Positions 49,226 to 57,886 of a stretch of DNA of 64,000 nucleotides are shown piece by piece; the first letter of the stretch is position 1, and the number at the start of each line of letters is the position of its first letter. Both the position numbers and the translations under genes were made by a program. The notes beneath the pieces were generated by a model. That model was not told where the DNA came from, made no database searches, and worked only from the letters and a program-made list of their open reading frames with translations. This DNA is from Sphingosinicella sp942492965 (lineage in GTDB: Bacteria; Pseudomonadota; Alphaproteobacteria; Sphingomonadales; Sphingomonadaceae): the NCBI GenBank assembly GCA_942492965.1, contig OW818656.1, forward strand, positions 1,364,001 through 1,428,000, written 5' to 3'.

Positions 49226-49239
49226 TTGATCTGCCGCAA
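49226..49239 (-). promoter_or_regulatory. Possible Fnr site upstream of ompW
   Basis: Minus strand TTGCG-GCAG-ATCAA, which matches 8 of 10 consensus positions. Its centre lies 41-42 bases upstream of a plausible start near 49191, with TATCGC at -10 distance, and about 67 bases from the ompW ATG. One half-site is poor, so this is tentative. Confidence 0.35.
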
Positions 49240-49267
49240 ACATCGGCGATTTCTGGAACCGATGTGG

Positions 49268-50587
49268 TTATATTGCGCTGCTGAACCGCTGTGCATCCGG
49301 GTGGCGGTAAATATCGAAGCACGATGCGATTGCGCGCGCATAGGGCAGCGCGCCGGTTTTCAGCGAAATCGCATTGTCGCCCACGCTGCAAAGTCCCCGT
49401 TCGATGAAGGGCTGCAGGCGCTGCCGCGTGTCGGCATCGGGCGGATGCCCCTCGAAGGGCGCCCAGCCGCCGCACAGAATCGCCTCGATGATCGCGCCGC
49501 GCCGCCGGTCGTCTTCGCTGCGGCAAACACCGAGCGCGCCGGTCAGCTTCCCGTCGCCCGCAAGCCCGCGATAGCGGCCGACGTTCTTCTCGTTCTGCAC
49601 GAAGCGACCCGGAAAGCTGCTGATCGCGGTGGCGCCGAGGCCCAGAAGGACCTTGCTCTCATCATCGGTGAAGCCCTGGAAATTCCGCCGCAACCGGCCG
49701 TTTGCCGCCGCGCGCGCCATGCTGTCGTCCGGCAGCGCGAAATGATCGAAACCGATTGCTGTGTATCCGGCGGAGACGAGCATCTCATACCCCCGCTCCG
49801 CCATGCGGAAGCGCGCCTCGGCGCCGGGCAGATGCGTGCCGTCGATCCGCCGCTGGCGCGGAATGCGCGAGGGCAAATGCGCGTAGCCGAACAGCGCGAT
49901 ACGATCGGGCCTGAGCCGGATCGCCTCCTCCAGCGTGTCGGCAAGGTCGGCGTCGGTCTGTTCGGGAAGGCCGTACATCAGATCGAAGTTCAGCGAGCGC
50001 ACCCCCGCGCCGCGTAGCGACTCCACGGTACGCCGTATATCGTCCAGCGGCTGCATGCGGCCGATCGCCGCCTGCACGTGCGGCGCGAACGTCTGCACTC
50101 CGAGGCTGACGCGGCGAAACGGCGCCATCGCGACGATCCGTTCCCATTCGGGCGTGTAGCTGCGCGGATCGAGCTCGATCGCCATCTCGGGGTCGAGCGC
50201 GCGGAAGGCCAATGTCAGTCGCTCCAGCAGGCGCACGAACGCGATCGGCGGCACCGCATTCGGACTGCCGCCCCCGAACGCAATGCTGCGCACACGGCCG
50301 CGCCCCTGCAGCGCCCGCGCGACTGTGCCGATCTCGCAGCCCAGCGCCTGCATGTACGCGCCGAGCCGGTGCCGGTGCCCCGCCGCGCCCGTGTTGCACC
50401 CGCAATACCAGCAGATCGCATCGCAATAGGGGATGTGGAGATAGAGCGAGAGCGGCGTCTCCGCCTCCACCGCTGCAAACCCTTCCGCATGGAACGCGGC
50501 ATCCACCGGGCGGAATTCCGCCGCGGTCGGATAGCTCGTGTAGCGCGGCACGGCGCTGCTCAGCAGTTCGGGGTAATACCTCCACAT
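49268..50587 (-). CDS. hemN: Oxygen-independent coproporphyrinogen III oxidase (HemN)
   Basis: A 439-residue radical SAM enzyme. The [4Fe-4S] motif is YLHIPYCDAICWYCGCN (C-x3-C-x2-C); VPRYTSYPTAAEF at the N-terminus, FGGGSPNAVP and MYGLPEQTDAD match HemN rather than the related HemW. It decarboxylates coproporphyrinogen III without O2, allowing heme synthesis under low oxygen. The start at 50587 (MWRYYPELL) corresponds to the usual HemN N-terminus; a longer reading to 50635 would include the Fnr box. If Fnr activates from -41.5 the transcript would start at the ATG itself. Confidence 0.93.
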   Translation of the reverse strand: MWRYYPELLSSAVPRYTSYPTAAEFRPVDAAFHAEGFAAVEAETPLSLYLHIPYCDAICWYCGCNTGAAGHRHRLGAYMQALGCEIGTVARALQGRGRVRSIAFGGGSPNAVPPIAFVRLLERLTLAFRALDPEMAIELDPRSYTPEWERIVAMAPFRRVSLGVQTFAPHVQAAIGRMQPLDDIRRTVESLRGAGVRSLNFDLMYGLPEQTDADLADTLEEAIRLRPDRIALFGYAHLPSRIPRQRRIDGTHLPGAEARFRMAERGYEMLVSAGYTAIGFDHFALPDDSMARAAANGRLRRNFQGFTDDESKVLLGLGATAISSFPGRFVQNEKNVGRYRGLAGDGKLTGALGVCRSEDDRRRGAIIEAILCGGWAPFEGHPPDADTRQRLQPFIERGLCSVGDNAISLKTGALPYARAIASCFDIYRHPDAQRFSSAI

Positions 50588-50621
50588 GGCGGCGTTTTCG
50601 CGCCGCGCGCAATCCGGGTCA

Positions 50622-50635
50622 TTGACGCAGGTCAA
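50622..50635. promoter_or_regulatory. Fnr box between hemN and fdsG
   Basis: TTGAC-GCAG-GTCAA, identical over all 14 bases to the site before ccoN. It is 35 bases from the hemN start on one side and 68 bases from the fdsG start on the other, so it could serve either or both divergent genes. Confidence 0.8.
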
Positions 50636-50703
50636 TCGACGCTGCGTGCAACAACGCCGAATTGAAATTGTTCATAAGGATCGTCGGCGCTAAACCGCCC
50701 AGC

Positions 50704-51126
50704 ATGAGGGACGATCGCCTGGCCGACATCATCGCGGCCCATCACAATCGCGAGGGCGCGCTGCTGCCCATTTTGAACGACGTGCAGGCGGCCTTCGGCT
50801 GCGTGGACGAGGATACGGTGCGCGCGCTTGCCGCCGCGCTCAACCTCAGCCGCGCCGAGGTGCACGGCGTCGTCAGCTTCTACCACGACTACAAGGCGAA
50901 AGCCGATCCGCGCCCGGTGCTGAAGCTGTGCCGCGCCGAGGCCTGCCAGGCGCGCGGCGTCGAGGCGCTGGTCGCGGGTGCCCAGCAGGCCGCAGGAGAA
51001 CGCGTGCACATCGAAACCGTCTACTGCCTCGGCCTCTGCTCGGTCGGACCGGCAGCGATGGCGAACGGCAACATTCATGCCCGCCTCGACGGCGACCGCC
51101 TCTCCGCCCTGATCGAGGCGCTGTAA
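50704..51126 (+). CDS. fdsG: NAD-dependent formate dehydrogenase gamma subunit (FdsG)
   Basis: A 140-residue thioredoxin-like [2Fe-2S] protein of the NuoE family: LPILNDVQAAFGCVDEDTVRALAAALNLSRAEVHGVVSFYHDY, then cluster ligands LCRAEACQARG (C-x4-C) and YCLGLCSVGP (C-x3-C). It relays electrons between FdsA and FdsB. ATG 50704 starts at the conserved region; an upstream in-frame codon (50662) has no ribosome site. It starts the fdsG-fdsB-fdsA-fdsD-fdhD-purU run. Confidence 0.92.
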   Translation: MRDDRLADIIAAHHNREGALLPILNDVQAAFGCVDEDTVRALAAALNLSRAEVHGVVSFYHDYKAKADPRPVLKLCRAEACQARGVEALVAGAQQAAGERVHIETVYCLGLCSVGPAAMANGNIHARLDGDRLSALIEAL

Positions 51127-51129
51127 GCC

Positions 51130-52653
51130 ATGCAAATTCGCATTTCCGACGATGCGGCGGCGCTTGCCTGCGGGGCGGACGTGGTCGCCGAGGCCTTCGC
51201 GAAGGCGGGGCATGTGCCGGAGCGCGTATCGAGCTGGGGCATGCACTGGCTCGAACCGCTCGTCGAGGTGGACGGCATCGGCTACGGCCCGGTGGCGCCG
51301 GACCGGGTGAGCGACATCCTCGCGGGCCGCGCCGACGACCTCCGTATCGGCGCCATTGCCGAGCACCCCTTCATCAAGAGCCAGCAGCGCCTGACGTTCG
51401 CGCGTTTCGGCAAGACGCGGCCTCTCAGCCTAGAAGACTACGCCTCGACCGGCGGCTGGAAGGGCCTGGAGCGCGCCCGCGCGCTGGGGCCGGACGACAC
51501 CATCGCCGAAGTGCTCGCCTCGGGCCTGCGCGGGCGCGGCGGTGCGGGCTTCCCGGCGGGCATCAAGTGGCGCACGGTCGCCGACGCGCCGGGCGCGCGC
51601 AAGTTCATCGTCTGCAACGCCGACGAGGGCGACAGCGGCACGTTCGCCGACCGCATGGTGATGGAGGGCGACCCCTTTATGCTCATCGAGGGGCTCGCCA
51701 TCGCCGGCCTCGCCGTGGGCGCGGGCAAGGCCTACGTCTACATCCGCAGCGAATATCCGCACGCGATCGCGAAGATGGAAGCCGCAGCGACGCTGGCCTC
51801 GCCGATCATCGCCCCGTTTGAGATCGAAATCCGCACCGGCGCGGGCGCCTATGTGTGCGGCGAGGAAACCTCGCTGCTGAACAGCCTTGAAGGCAAGCGC
51901 GGCGAGGTTCGCGCCAAGCCGCCGCTGCCCGCGCATGAAGGCCTTTTCGGCTGCCCCACGGTCATCAACAACGTGCTGACGCTCGCCGCGGTGCCGTTCG
52001 TGCTCAGCGAGGGCGCCAAGGCCTACGCCGACTACGGCATGGGCCGCTCACGCGGCACGATGCCGGTGCAGCTTGCCGGAAACATCAAGCACGGCGGCCT
52101 TTATGAAACCGCGTTCGGCATCACGCTCGGCGCACTCGTGAATGACATCGGCGGCGGCACCGCCTCCGGCCGCCCGGTGCGCGCGGTACAGGTCGGCGGC
52201 CCGCTCGGCGCCTATATCCCGCCCCATCAGTTCGACCTGCCGTTCGATTACGAAGCCTTCGCGGCGGCGGATGGTCTCATCGGCCACGGCGGCATCGTCG
52301 TGTTCGACGACAGCGTGGACATGGCGCGGCAGGCGCGTTTCGCGATGCAGTTCTGCGCGGTGGAAAGCTGCGGAAAATGCACGCCCTGCCGGATCGGCGC
52401 GGTGCGCGGCGTCGAGACCATCGACCGCATCCTCGCGGGCGGGCGCCGCGCGGACGGGGTCGAAACCCTGCCGCAGATCCACAACGCTCCCCGCCGCGCG
52501 CGCAGCACCGAGGACGAGATCGCGCTGCTCCGCGACCTCTGCGAAACCATGAAGTTCGGCTCGCTCTGCGCGCTCGGCGGCTTCACGCCCTATCCCGTGC
52601 TTTCGGCGCTCAATCACTTCCCGGAGGATTTTGTGGTAGAGTCCGCATCATGA
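51130..52653 (+). CDS. fdsB: NAD-dependent formate dehydrogenase beta subunit (FdsB)
   Basis: A 507-residue NuoF-like flavoprotein. The NADH site GLRGRGGAGFPAGIKW lies near residue 135, the FMN region CNADEGDSGTFADRMVME follows, and the GAGAYVCGEETSLLNSLEGKRG loop is intact. The [4Fe-4S] ligands are in SCGKCTPCRIG near residue 415. It transfers electrons from the Mo subunit to NAD+. It follows fdsG by three bases, and its stop overlaps the fdsA start. Confidence 0.93.
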   Translation: MQIRISDDAAALACGADVVAEAFAKAGHVPERVSSWGMHWLEPLVEVDGIGYGPVAPDRVSDILAGRADDLRIGAIAEHPFIKSQQRLTFARFGKTRPLSLEDYASTGGWKGLERARALGPDDTIAEVLASGLRGRGGAGFPAGIKWRTVADAPGARKFIVCNADEGDSGTFADRMVMEGDPFMLIEGLAIAGLAVGAGKAYVYIRSEYPHAIAKMEAAATLASPIIAPFEIEIRTGAGAYVCGEETSLLNSLEGKRGEVRAKPPLPAHEGLFGCPTVINNVLTLAAVPFVLSEGAKAYADYGMGRSRGTMPVQLAGNIKHGGLYETAFGITLGALVNDIGGGTASGRPVRAVQVGGPLGAYIPPHQFDLPFDYEAFAAADGLIGHGGIVVFDDSVDMARQARFAMQFCAVESCGKCTPCRIGAVRGVETIDRILAGGRRADGVETLPQIHNAPRRARSTEDEIALLRDLCETMKFGSLCALGGFTPYPVLSALNHFPEDFVVESAS

Positions 52654-55493
52654 CCTACGCTCGCCAAAGCGATTTCGGCACGCCCGCCGTGTCCGCCGAA
52701 GAGACCGTCACGCTCAGCATCGACGGGCGCGACGTAACCGTCCCCGCCGGCACCACGGTGATGCGCGCCGCCGCCGAGATCGGCACGGCGATCCCGAAGC
52801 TCTGCGCGAGCGACAATCTGAAACAGTTCGGCTCCTGCCGCCTGTGCCTCGTCGAGATCGACGGCGCGCGCGGCACGCCCGCCTCGTGCACCACGCCGGT
52901 CGCGCGCGGCATGGTGGTGCACACCGAAACGCCGCGCCTCCAGAAGCTGCGCCGGGGCGTGATGGAGCTGTACATCTCCGACCACCCGCTCGACTGTCTC
53001 ACCTGCTCGGCGAACAACGATTGCGAGCTGCAGGATCAGGCTGCCGCCGTGGGCCTGCGCGACGTGCGCTATGGCTATGAGGGCGAGAACCATCTCGCGC
53101 TCGACCTCGATACGTCGAACCCCTATTTCGATTTCGACCCTTCGAAGTGCATCGCCTGCTCGCGCTGCGTGCGCGCCTGCGACGAGGTGCAGGGCACGTT
53201 CGCGCTGACCATCGAAGGGCGCGGCTTTGAATCGAAGGTCTCGGCGGGCCTCGGATCGGAAGATTTCCTCGGCTCCGAATGCGTTTCCTGCGGCGCCTGC
53301 GTGCAGGCCTGCCCGACCGCGACCTTGCAGGAAAAATCGGTGAAGGAGATCGGCCTTCCCGACCGCAGCGTCGTGACCACCTGCGCCTATTGCGGCGTCG
53401 GCTGCACCTTCCGCGCGGAAATGCGCGGCGAGCAGCTCGTGCGCATGGTGCCGTGGAAGGACGGCAAGGCCAATCGCGGTCACAGCTGCGTCAAGGGCCG
53501 CTTCGCGTGGGGCTATGCCCAGCACGCCGACCGCATCCTGAAGCCGATGATCCGCGCATCGATCGACGATCCATGGCGCGAGGTCGAGTGGGACGAAGCG
53601 TTCGCCTACGCCGCCTCCGAACTGAAGCGCATCGCCGCGAAGTACGGGCGCAGCGCACTCGGCGGCATCACCTCGTCGCGCTGCACGAACGAGGAAACCT
53701 TCCTCGTCCAGAAGCTGGTCCGCGCCGGGTTCGGCAACAACAATGTCGATACGTGCGCGCGCGTCTGCCACTCGCCGACGGGCTACGGCCTGAAGACCAC
53801 GTTCGGCACCTCGGCGGGCACGCAGGATTTCGACAGCGTCGAACAGTGCGACGTCATGCTCGTCATCGGCGCCAACCCCACGGACGGCCACCCGGTCTTC
53901 GCCAGCCGCATGAAGCGGCGTTTGCGGCAAGGCGCGAAGCTGATCGTCATCGATCCGCGCCGCACCGATCTCGTCCGCTCGCCGCATATCGAGGCGGAGC
54001 ATCACCTGCCGCTTCGCCCCGGCACCAACGTCGCGGTGCTGACGGCAATGGCGCACACCATCGTCACTGAAGGTCTCGCCGACGAGCCATTCATCCGCGA
54101 ACGCTGCGACTGGGATGAGTATCAGGACTGGGCAGCGTTTGTCTCCCAAGAGACGCATTCGCCCGAAACGCTCGCGCCCGTCACCGGCGTCGATCCCGGA
54201 GAACTACGCGCCGCCGCGCGCCTCTATGCGACCGGGGGCAACGCCGCGATTTACTACGGCCTCGGTGTCACCGAGCATAGCCAGGGTTCGTCCACCGTCA
54301 TGGCGATCGCCAACCTCGCGATGGCGACCGGCAACATCGGACGGCCGGGCGTCGGCGTGAATCCCCTGCGCGGTCAGAACAACGTGCAGGGCGCCTGCGA
54401 CATGGGCAGCTTCCCGCACGAACTGTCCGGCTATCGCCACATCTCGGACGCCAATGCCCGCAAACTCTTCGAGGACGACTGGGGCGTCAGCCTCGATCCC
54501 GAGCCCGGCCTGCGCATCCCCAACATGCTCGACGCCGCCGTCGACGGCGTGTTCAAGGCGCTCTACGTGCAGGGCGAGGACATCCTCCAGTCGGACCCGG
54601 ACACGAAGCACGTCGCCGCCGGCCTCGCCGCGATGGAATGCGTGATCGTCCACGACCTGTTCCTCAATGAAACCGCGAACTACGCGCACATCTTCCTGCC
54701 GGGCTCCACCTTCCTCGAGAAGGACGGCACCTTCACCAATGCCGAGCGCCGCATTCAGCCGGTGCGCAAGGTGATGTCGCCCTTGAACGGCCTCTCCGAC
54801 TGGGAAGTGACGCAGCGCCTCGCGCAGGCGATGGGCCTCGACTGGACCTACACGCACCCGTCCGAAATCATGGACGAGATCGCGCGCCTCACCCCCAGCT
54901 TCGCGGGCGTCAGCTTCGACAGGCTGGACGCGGAAGGCTCGATGCAGTGGCCGGTGAACGATGCCGCGCCGGACGGCACGCCGGTGATGCACATCGACGG
55001 TTTCGTGCGCGGGCGCGGCAAGTTCGTCGTCACCGACTACGTGCCGACCGACGAGAAGACAGGCCCGCGTTTCCCGCTTCTGCTCACCACGGGCCGCATC
55101 CTCAGCCACTACAACGTCGGCGCGCAGACCCGCCGCACCGCCAACGTCGCGTGGCACCCGGAGGACCTTCTGGAAATCCACCCGTCCGACGCGGAAAATC
55201 GCGGCCTGAAGGACGGCGACTGGGTGAAGCTCGCCAGCCGTTCGGGCGAGACGGCACTGCGCGCGCTGGTGACGGACCGCGTGGCGCCGGGCGTCGTCTA
55301 CACCACCTTCCACCACCCGGGGACGCAGGCGAACGTGGTGACCACCGATTATTCGGACTGGGCCACCAACTGCCCCGAATACAAGGTCACCGCCGTGCAG
55401 ATCAGCGCCTCGAACGGGCCGACCGACTGGCAGGAGGATTATTCGCGCCACAGCGACCGCGCCCGCCGCATCGAAGGCATCGCCGCCGAATGA
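52650..55493 (+). CDS. fdsA: NAD-dependent formate dehydrogenase alpha subunit (FdsA)
   Basis: A 947-residue molybdenum/bis-MGD enzyme. It has an N-terminal [2Fe-2S] domain (C52, C63, C66, C80) and His/Cys-ligated and further [4Fe-4S] clusters (C116/C119/C125; C167-C177; C211-C221; C245/C248/C252). The catalytic domain carries the Mo-ligand cysteine in RVCHSPTG (about residue 373), so it is a Cys, not Sec, enzyme. It oxidises formate to CO2 in the cytoplasm. The domain order and the fdsG/fdsB/fdsD partners match the soluble Fds type. Confidence 0.94.
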   Translation: MTYARQSDFGTPAVSAEETVTLSIDGRDVTVPAGTTVMRAAAEIGTAIPKLCASDNLKQFGSCRLCLVEIDGARGTPASCTTPVARGMVVHTETPRLQKLRRGVMELYISDHPLDCLTCSANNDCELQDQAAAVGLRDVRYGYEGENHLALDLDTSNPYFDFDPSKCIACSRCVRACDEVQGTFALTIEGRGFESKVSAGLGSEDFLGSECVSCGACVQACPTATLQEKSVKEIGLPDRSVVTTCAYCGVGCTFRAEMRGEQLVRMVPWKDGKANRGHSCVKGRFAWGYAQHADRILKPMIRASIDDPWREVEWDEAFAYAASELKRIAAKYGRSALGGITSSRCTNEETFLVQKLVRAGFGNNNVDTCARVCHSPTGYGLKTTFGTSAGTQDFDSVEQCDVMLVIGANPTDGHPVFASRMKRRLRQGAKLIVIDPRRTDLVRSPHIEAEHHLPLRPGTNVAVLTAMAHTIVTEGLADEPFIRERCDWDEYQDWAAFVSQETHSPETLAPVTGVDPGELRAAARLYATGGNAAIYYGLGVTEHSQGSSTVMAIANLAMATGNIGRPGVGVNPLRGQNNVQGACDMGSFPHELSGYRHISDANARKLFEDDWGVSLDPEPGLRIPNMLDAAVDGVFKALYVQGEDILQSDPDTKHVAAGLAAMECVIVHDLFLNETANYAHIFLPGSTFLEKDGTFTNAERRIQPVRKVMSPLNGLSDWEVTQRLAQAMGLDWTYTHPSEIMDEIARLTPSFAGVSFDRLDAEGSMQWPVNDAAPDGTPVMHIDGFVRGRGKFVVTDYVPTDEKTGPRFPLLLTTGRILSHYNVGAQTRRTANVAWHPEDLLEIHPSDAENRGLKDGDWVKLASRSGETALRALVTDRVAPGVVYTTFHHPGTQANVVTTDYSDWATNCPEYKVTAVQISASNGPTDWQEDYSRHSDRARRIEGIAAE

Positions 55494-55711
55494 ACAGTCT
55501 CGAAAAGCTCGTTTACATGGCGAACCAGATCGCGCAAAATCTGGAAACCGAGGGCGAGAAGGCGGCGGACACCGCCGCCGCGCACATCGTCGCCTTCTGG
55601 GATCCGCGCATGAAGACCATGATTCTCAGCCATCTCGACGCAGGCGGCGAAGGCCTCTCCCCCGGCGCACGCGCAGCGCTCGGCAAGGTCCGCGCCGCCG
55701 CTCATGCCTGA
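55490..55711 (+). CDS. fdsD: Formate dehydrogenase delta subunit (FdsD)
   Basis: A 73-residue helical protein: LEKLVYMANQIAQNLETEGEKAADTAAAHIVAFWDPRMKTMIL is the FdsD signature. FdsD has no cofactor and is thought to help FdsA assembly or stability. It overlaps fdsA (four bases) and fdhD (eight bases), showing tight coupling. Confidence 0.93.
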   Translation: MNSLEKLVYMANQIAQNLETEGEKAADTAAAHIVAFWDPRMKTMILSHLDAGGEGLSPGARAALGKVRAAAHA

Positions 55712-56486
55712 CAACAGCGCGCGAGGAGCGCCGTTCACCGAAATCTTTGCGAAGGGCGGCAGCACCGCGCTCACCCGCGAGATTCCGGTGGAAGTGCCCG
55801 TCGCGCTCGAATTCAACGGCATCGCCTACGCGGTGATGATGGCGACGCCCGCCGACCTCCCCGATTTCGTCACCGGCTTCGCGATCACCGAGCAGCTCGT
55901 GCAGCACGCCGACGAGATCGAGGACATCGACATCGCCGAGACCGACAAGGGCTGGATCGTCCGCGCCCTGCTCGCGCCGCGCGCCGCCGCGCCGGTTCTG
56001 GAACGCGCGCGCCGCCGCGTTTCCGAAAGCAGCTGCGGCCTCTGCGGCATCGAGAATCTGGAACAGATCGCCCGGCCCCTACCGCGCATCACCAATCCGC
56101 TGGACATCGACTCGCAGGCGATCTTCGCCGCGCTCGGTGCACTCCGCGCACAGCAGCACCTCGGCCGCCGTACCGCCGCCGTCCACGCCGCCGCCTTCTG
56201 CGACATCACCGGCCGCATATTGGAGGCGCGCGAGGACGTCGGCCGCCACAACGCGCTCGACAAGCTGATCGGCGCGCTCGCCCGCGCGGGCACTCCGGCG
56301 GCGGACGGCTTTTTCCTGCTCACCGCGCGCTGCAGCTACGAACTCGTCGAGAAAACCGTCGTCGCGGGCGGCCGCGCGCTCGCCACCATCTCGGCGCCGA
56401 CAACGCTCGCGATCGATCGCGCGAAGGCGGCGGGCCTCGCGCTTCACGTGCTCGCAAGGGAAGATTCACTCTTGCGCGTCATGTAG
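55704..56486 (+). CDS. fdhD: Formate dehydrogenase sulfurtransferase FdhD
   Basis: A 260-residue protein. The FdhD Cys motif SSCGLCGIE lies near residue 110, followed by GRTAAVHAAAF, EDVGRHNALDKLIG and FFLLTARCSYELVEKTVVAGG. FdhD transfers sulfur from a cysteine desulfurase to the Mo cofactor of formate dehydrogenase. Its position directly after fdsD matches other fds operons. Confidence 0.93.
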   Translation: MPDNSARGAPFTEIFAKGGSTALTREIPVEVPVALEFNGIAYAVMMATPADLPDFVTGFAITEQLVQHADEIEDIDIAETDKGWIVRALLAPRAAAPVLERARRRVSESSCGLCGIENLEQIARPLPRITNPLDIDSQAIFAALGALRAQQHLGRRTAAVHAAAFCDITGRILEAREDVGRHNALDKLIGALARAGTPAADGFFLLTARCSYELVEKTVVAGGRALATISAPTTLAIDRAKAAGLALHVLAREDSLLRVM

Positions 56487-56505
56487 CGCTTGGGTCTCAG
56501 GGGAT

Positions 56506-57378
56506 ATGGCGATGGATTCCAGCAACACCTGCACGCTGACACTGTCGTGCGCCGACAAGCCCGGTCTCGTCGCGGCCGTCGCCACCTTGCTTTCCGAGAG
56601 CGGCGGCAACATCCTCGACGCGCAGCAGTTCAACGACCGGCTCACTGACCGTTTCTTCATGCGGGTGGTTTTCGATCTCGATCCCGCCGTCTCCAGCAAG
56701 GATGCCTTCAAGGCGCGCTTCGCCGCACTCGCCGAGACGCACGCTATGAACTGGCGCGTCCGCGCCGCCGCCGACAAGATGCGCGTGCTGCTGCTCGTCT
56801 CGAAGTTCGATCACTGTCTGGGCGATCTTCTCTATCGCACGCGGATCGGCGAGCTGGACATGAACGTCGTGGGCATCGTCTCCAACCACCCGAAGGAAGC
56901 GATCTCGCTGAGCCTCAACGGCGACATCCCCTTCCATCACCTGCCGATCACGAAGGACTCGAAGGCGAGCCAGGAAGCCGCGATCAAGCGGATCGTGGAG
57001 GAGAGCGGTGCCGAACTCATCGTGCTCGCCCGCTACATGCAGATTCTTTCGGACGATCTCGCGGCGTTCCTCGCGGGCCGCTGCATCAACATCCACCACA
57101 GCTTCCTGCCCGGCTTCAAGGGCGCCAAGCCCTATCACCAGGCGCACGCGCGCGGCGTGAAGATCATCGGCGCCACCGCGCACTACGTCACCGCCGATCT
57201 CGACGAGGGCCCCATCATCGCGCAGGATGTCGAGCACATCAGCCACACCGACACGCCCGACGATCTCGTTCGCAAGGGCCGCGACATCGAACGCCGCGTG
57301 CTGGCGCGCGCCGTGCGCTACCACCTGCAGGACCGCGTGCTGCTGAACGGCGCCACCACGGTGGTTTTCCGCGACTAG
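56506..57378 (+). CDS. purU: Formyltetrahydrofolate deformylase (PurU)
   Basis: A 290-residue protein with an N-terminal ACT regulatory domain (residues 5-85, TLSCADKPGLVAAVATLLSE) and a C-terminal formyltransferase-like hydrolase domain (VSNHPKEAISL, INIHHSFLPGFKGAKPYHQAHARGVKIIGATAHYVTADLDEGPIIAQD with catalytic Asn/His/Asp). It splits 10-formyl-THF into formate and THF. Placed after the formate dehydrogenase genes, it would supply the formate that Fds oxidises. ATG 56506 or 56512 could start it. Confidence 0.93.
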   Translation: MAMDSSNTCTLTLSCADKPGLVAAVATLLSESGGNILDAQQFNDRLTDRFFMRVVFDLDPAVSSKDAFKARFAALAETHAMNWRVRAAADKMRVLLLVSKFDHCLGDLLYRTRIGELDMNVVGIVSNHPKEAISLSLNGDIPFHHLPITKDSKASQEAAIKRIVEESGAELIVLARYMQILSDDLAAFLAGRCINIHHSFLPGFKGAKPYHQAHARGVKIIGATAHYVTADLDEGPIIAQDVEHISHTDTPDDLVRKGRDIERRVLARAVRYHLQDRVLLNGATTVVFRD

Positions 57379-57441
57379 CCCCGGTGGACTCATCGCCCGA
57401 ATCTCCATAGCCTCCCGGCCTTCCAACAGCAGGAGCAGGCC

Positions 57442-57870
57442 ATGAAGATCGATCGCAAGGGTTCCGCGCATTGGGAAGGCGGCCTCAAGGATGGCCGCGG
57501 CAGCATCTCCACGCAGAGCGGCGCACTCGACAAGCGTCCCTACGGCTTCGCCATGCGCTTCGAAGGCGTGCCCGGCACGAACCCCGAAGAGCTGATCGGG
57601 GCAGCGCACGCGGGCTGCTTCACGATGGCGCTCTCGCTGATCCTCGGTGAGGCGGGGCTGACGGCTGAGAGCATGGATACCACGGCCACGGTGACGCTTG
57701 AAAAGCTGGACAGCGGCTTCACGATCACCGCCATCCACCTGAAGCTCGAAGCGAAGATTCCCGGCACGGACGACGCCGCGTTCCAGGCGCTTGCCGCCAA
57801 GGCCAAGGCGAACTGCCCGGTCTCGAAACTGATGAACGCCGAGATCACGCTCGACGCGGCGCTCGTCTGA
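57442..57870 (+). CDS. OsmC-family peroxiredoxin
   Basis: A 142-residue protein of OsmC type: HWEGGLKDGRGSIST, YGFAMRFEGVPGTNPEELIGAAHAGCFTMALSLIL with the first catalytic Cys, and KANCPVSKLM with the second. Two-cysteine thiol peroxidases of this kind reduce organic hydroperoxides. The length is normal. It stands alone between purU and hrpB with a good AGGAG ribosome site. Confidence 0.93.
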   Translation: MKIDRKGSAHWEGGLKDGRGSISTQSGALDKRPYGFAMRFEGVPGTNPEELIGAAHAGCFTMALSLILGEAGLTAESMDTTATVTLEKLDSGFTITAIHLKLEAKIPGTDDAAFQALAAKAKANCPVSKLMNAEITLDAALV

Positions 57871-57886
57871 CTCTTAAAGGGCAGGC

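Noticed and set aside
52650..55493. Selenocysteine at the FdsA active site
   Set aside because: The Mo-ligand position reads TGC (Cys) in RVCHSPTG, and no in-frame TGA or SECIS-like need exists.
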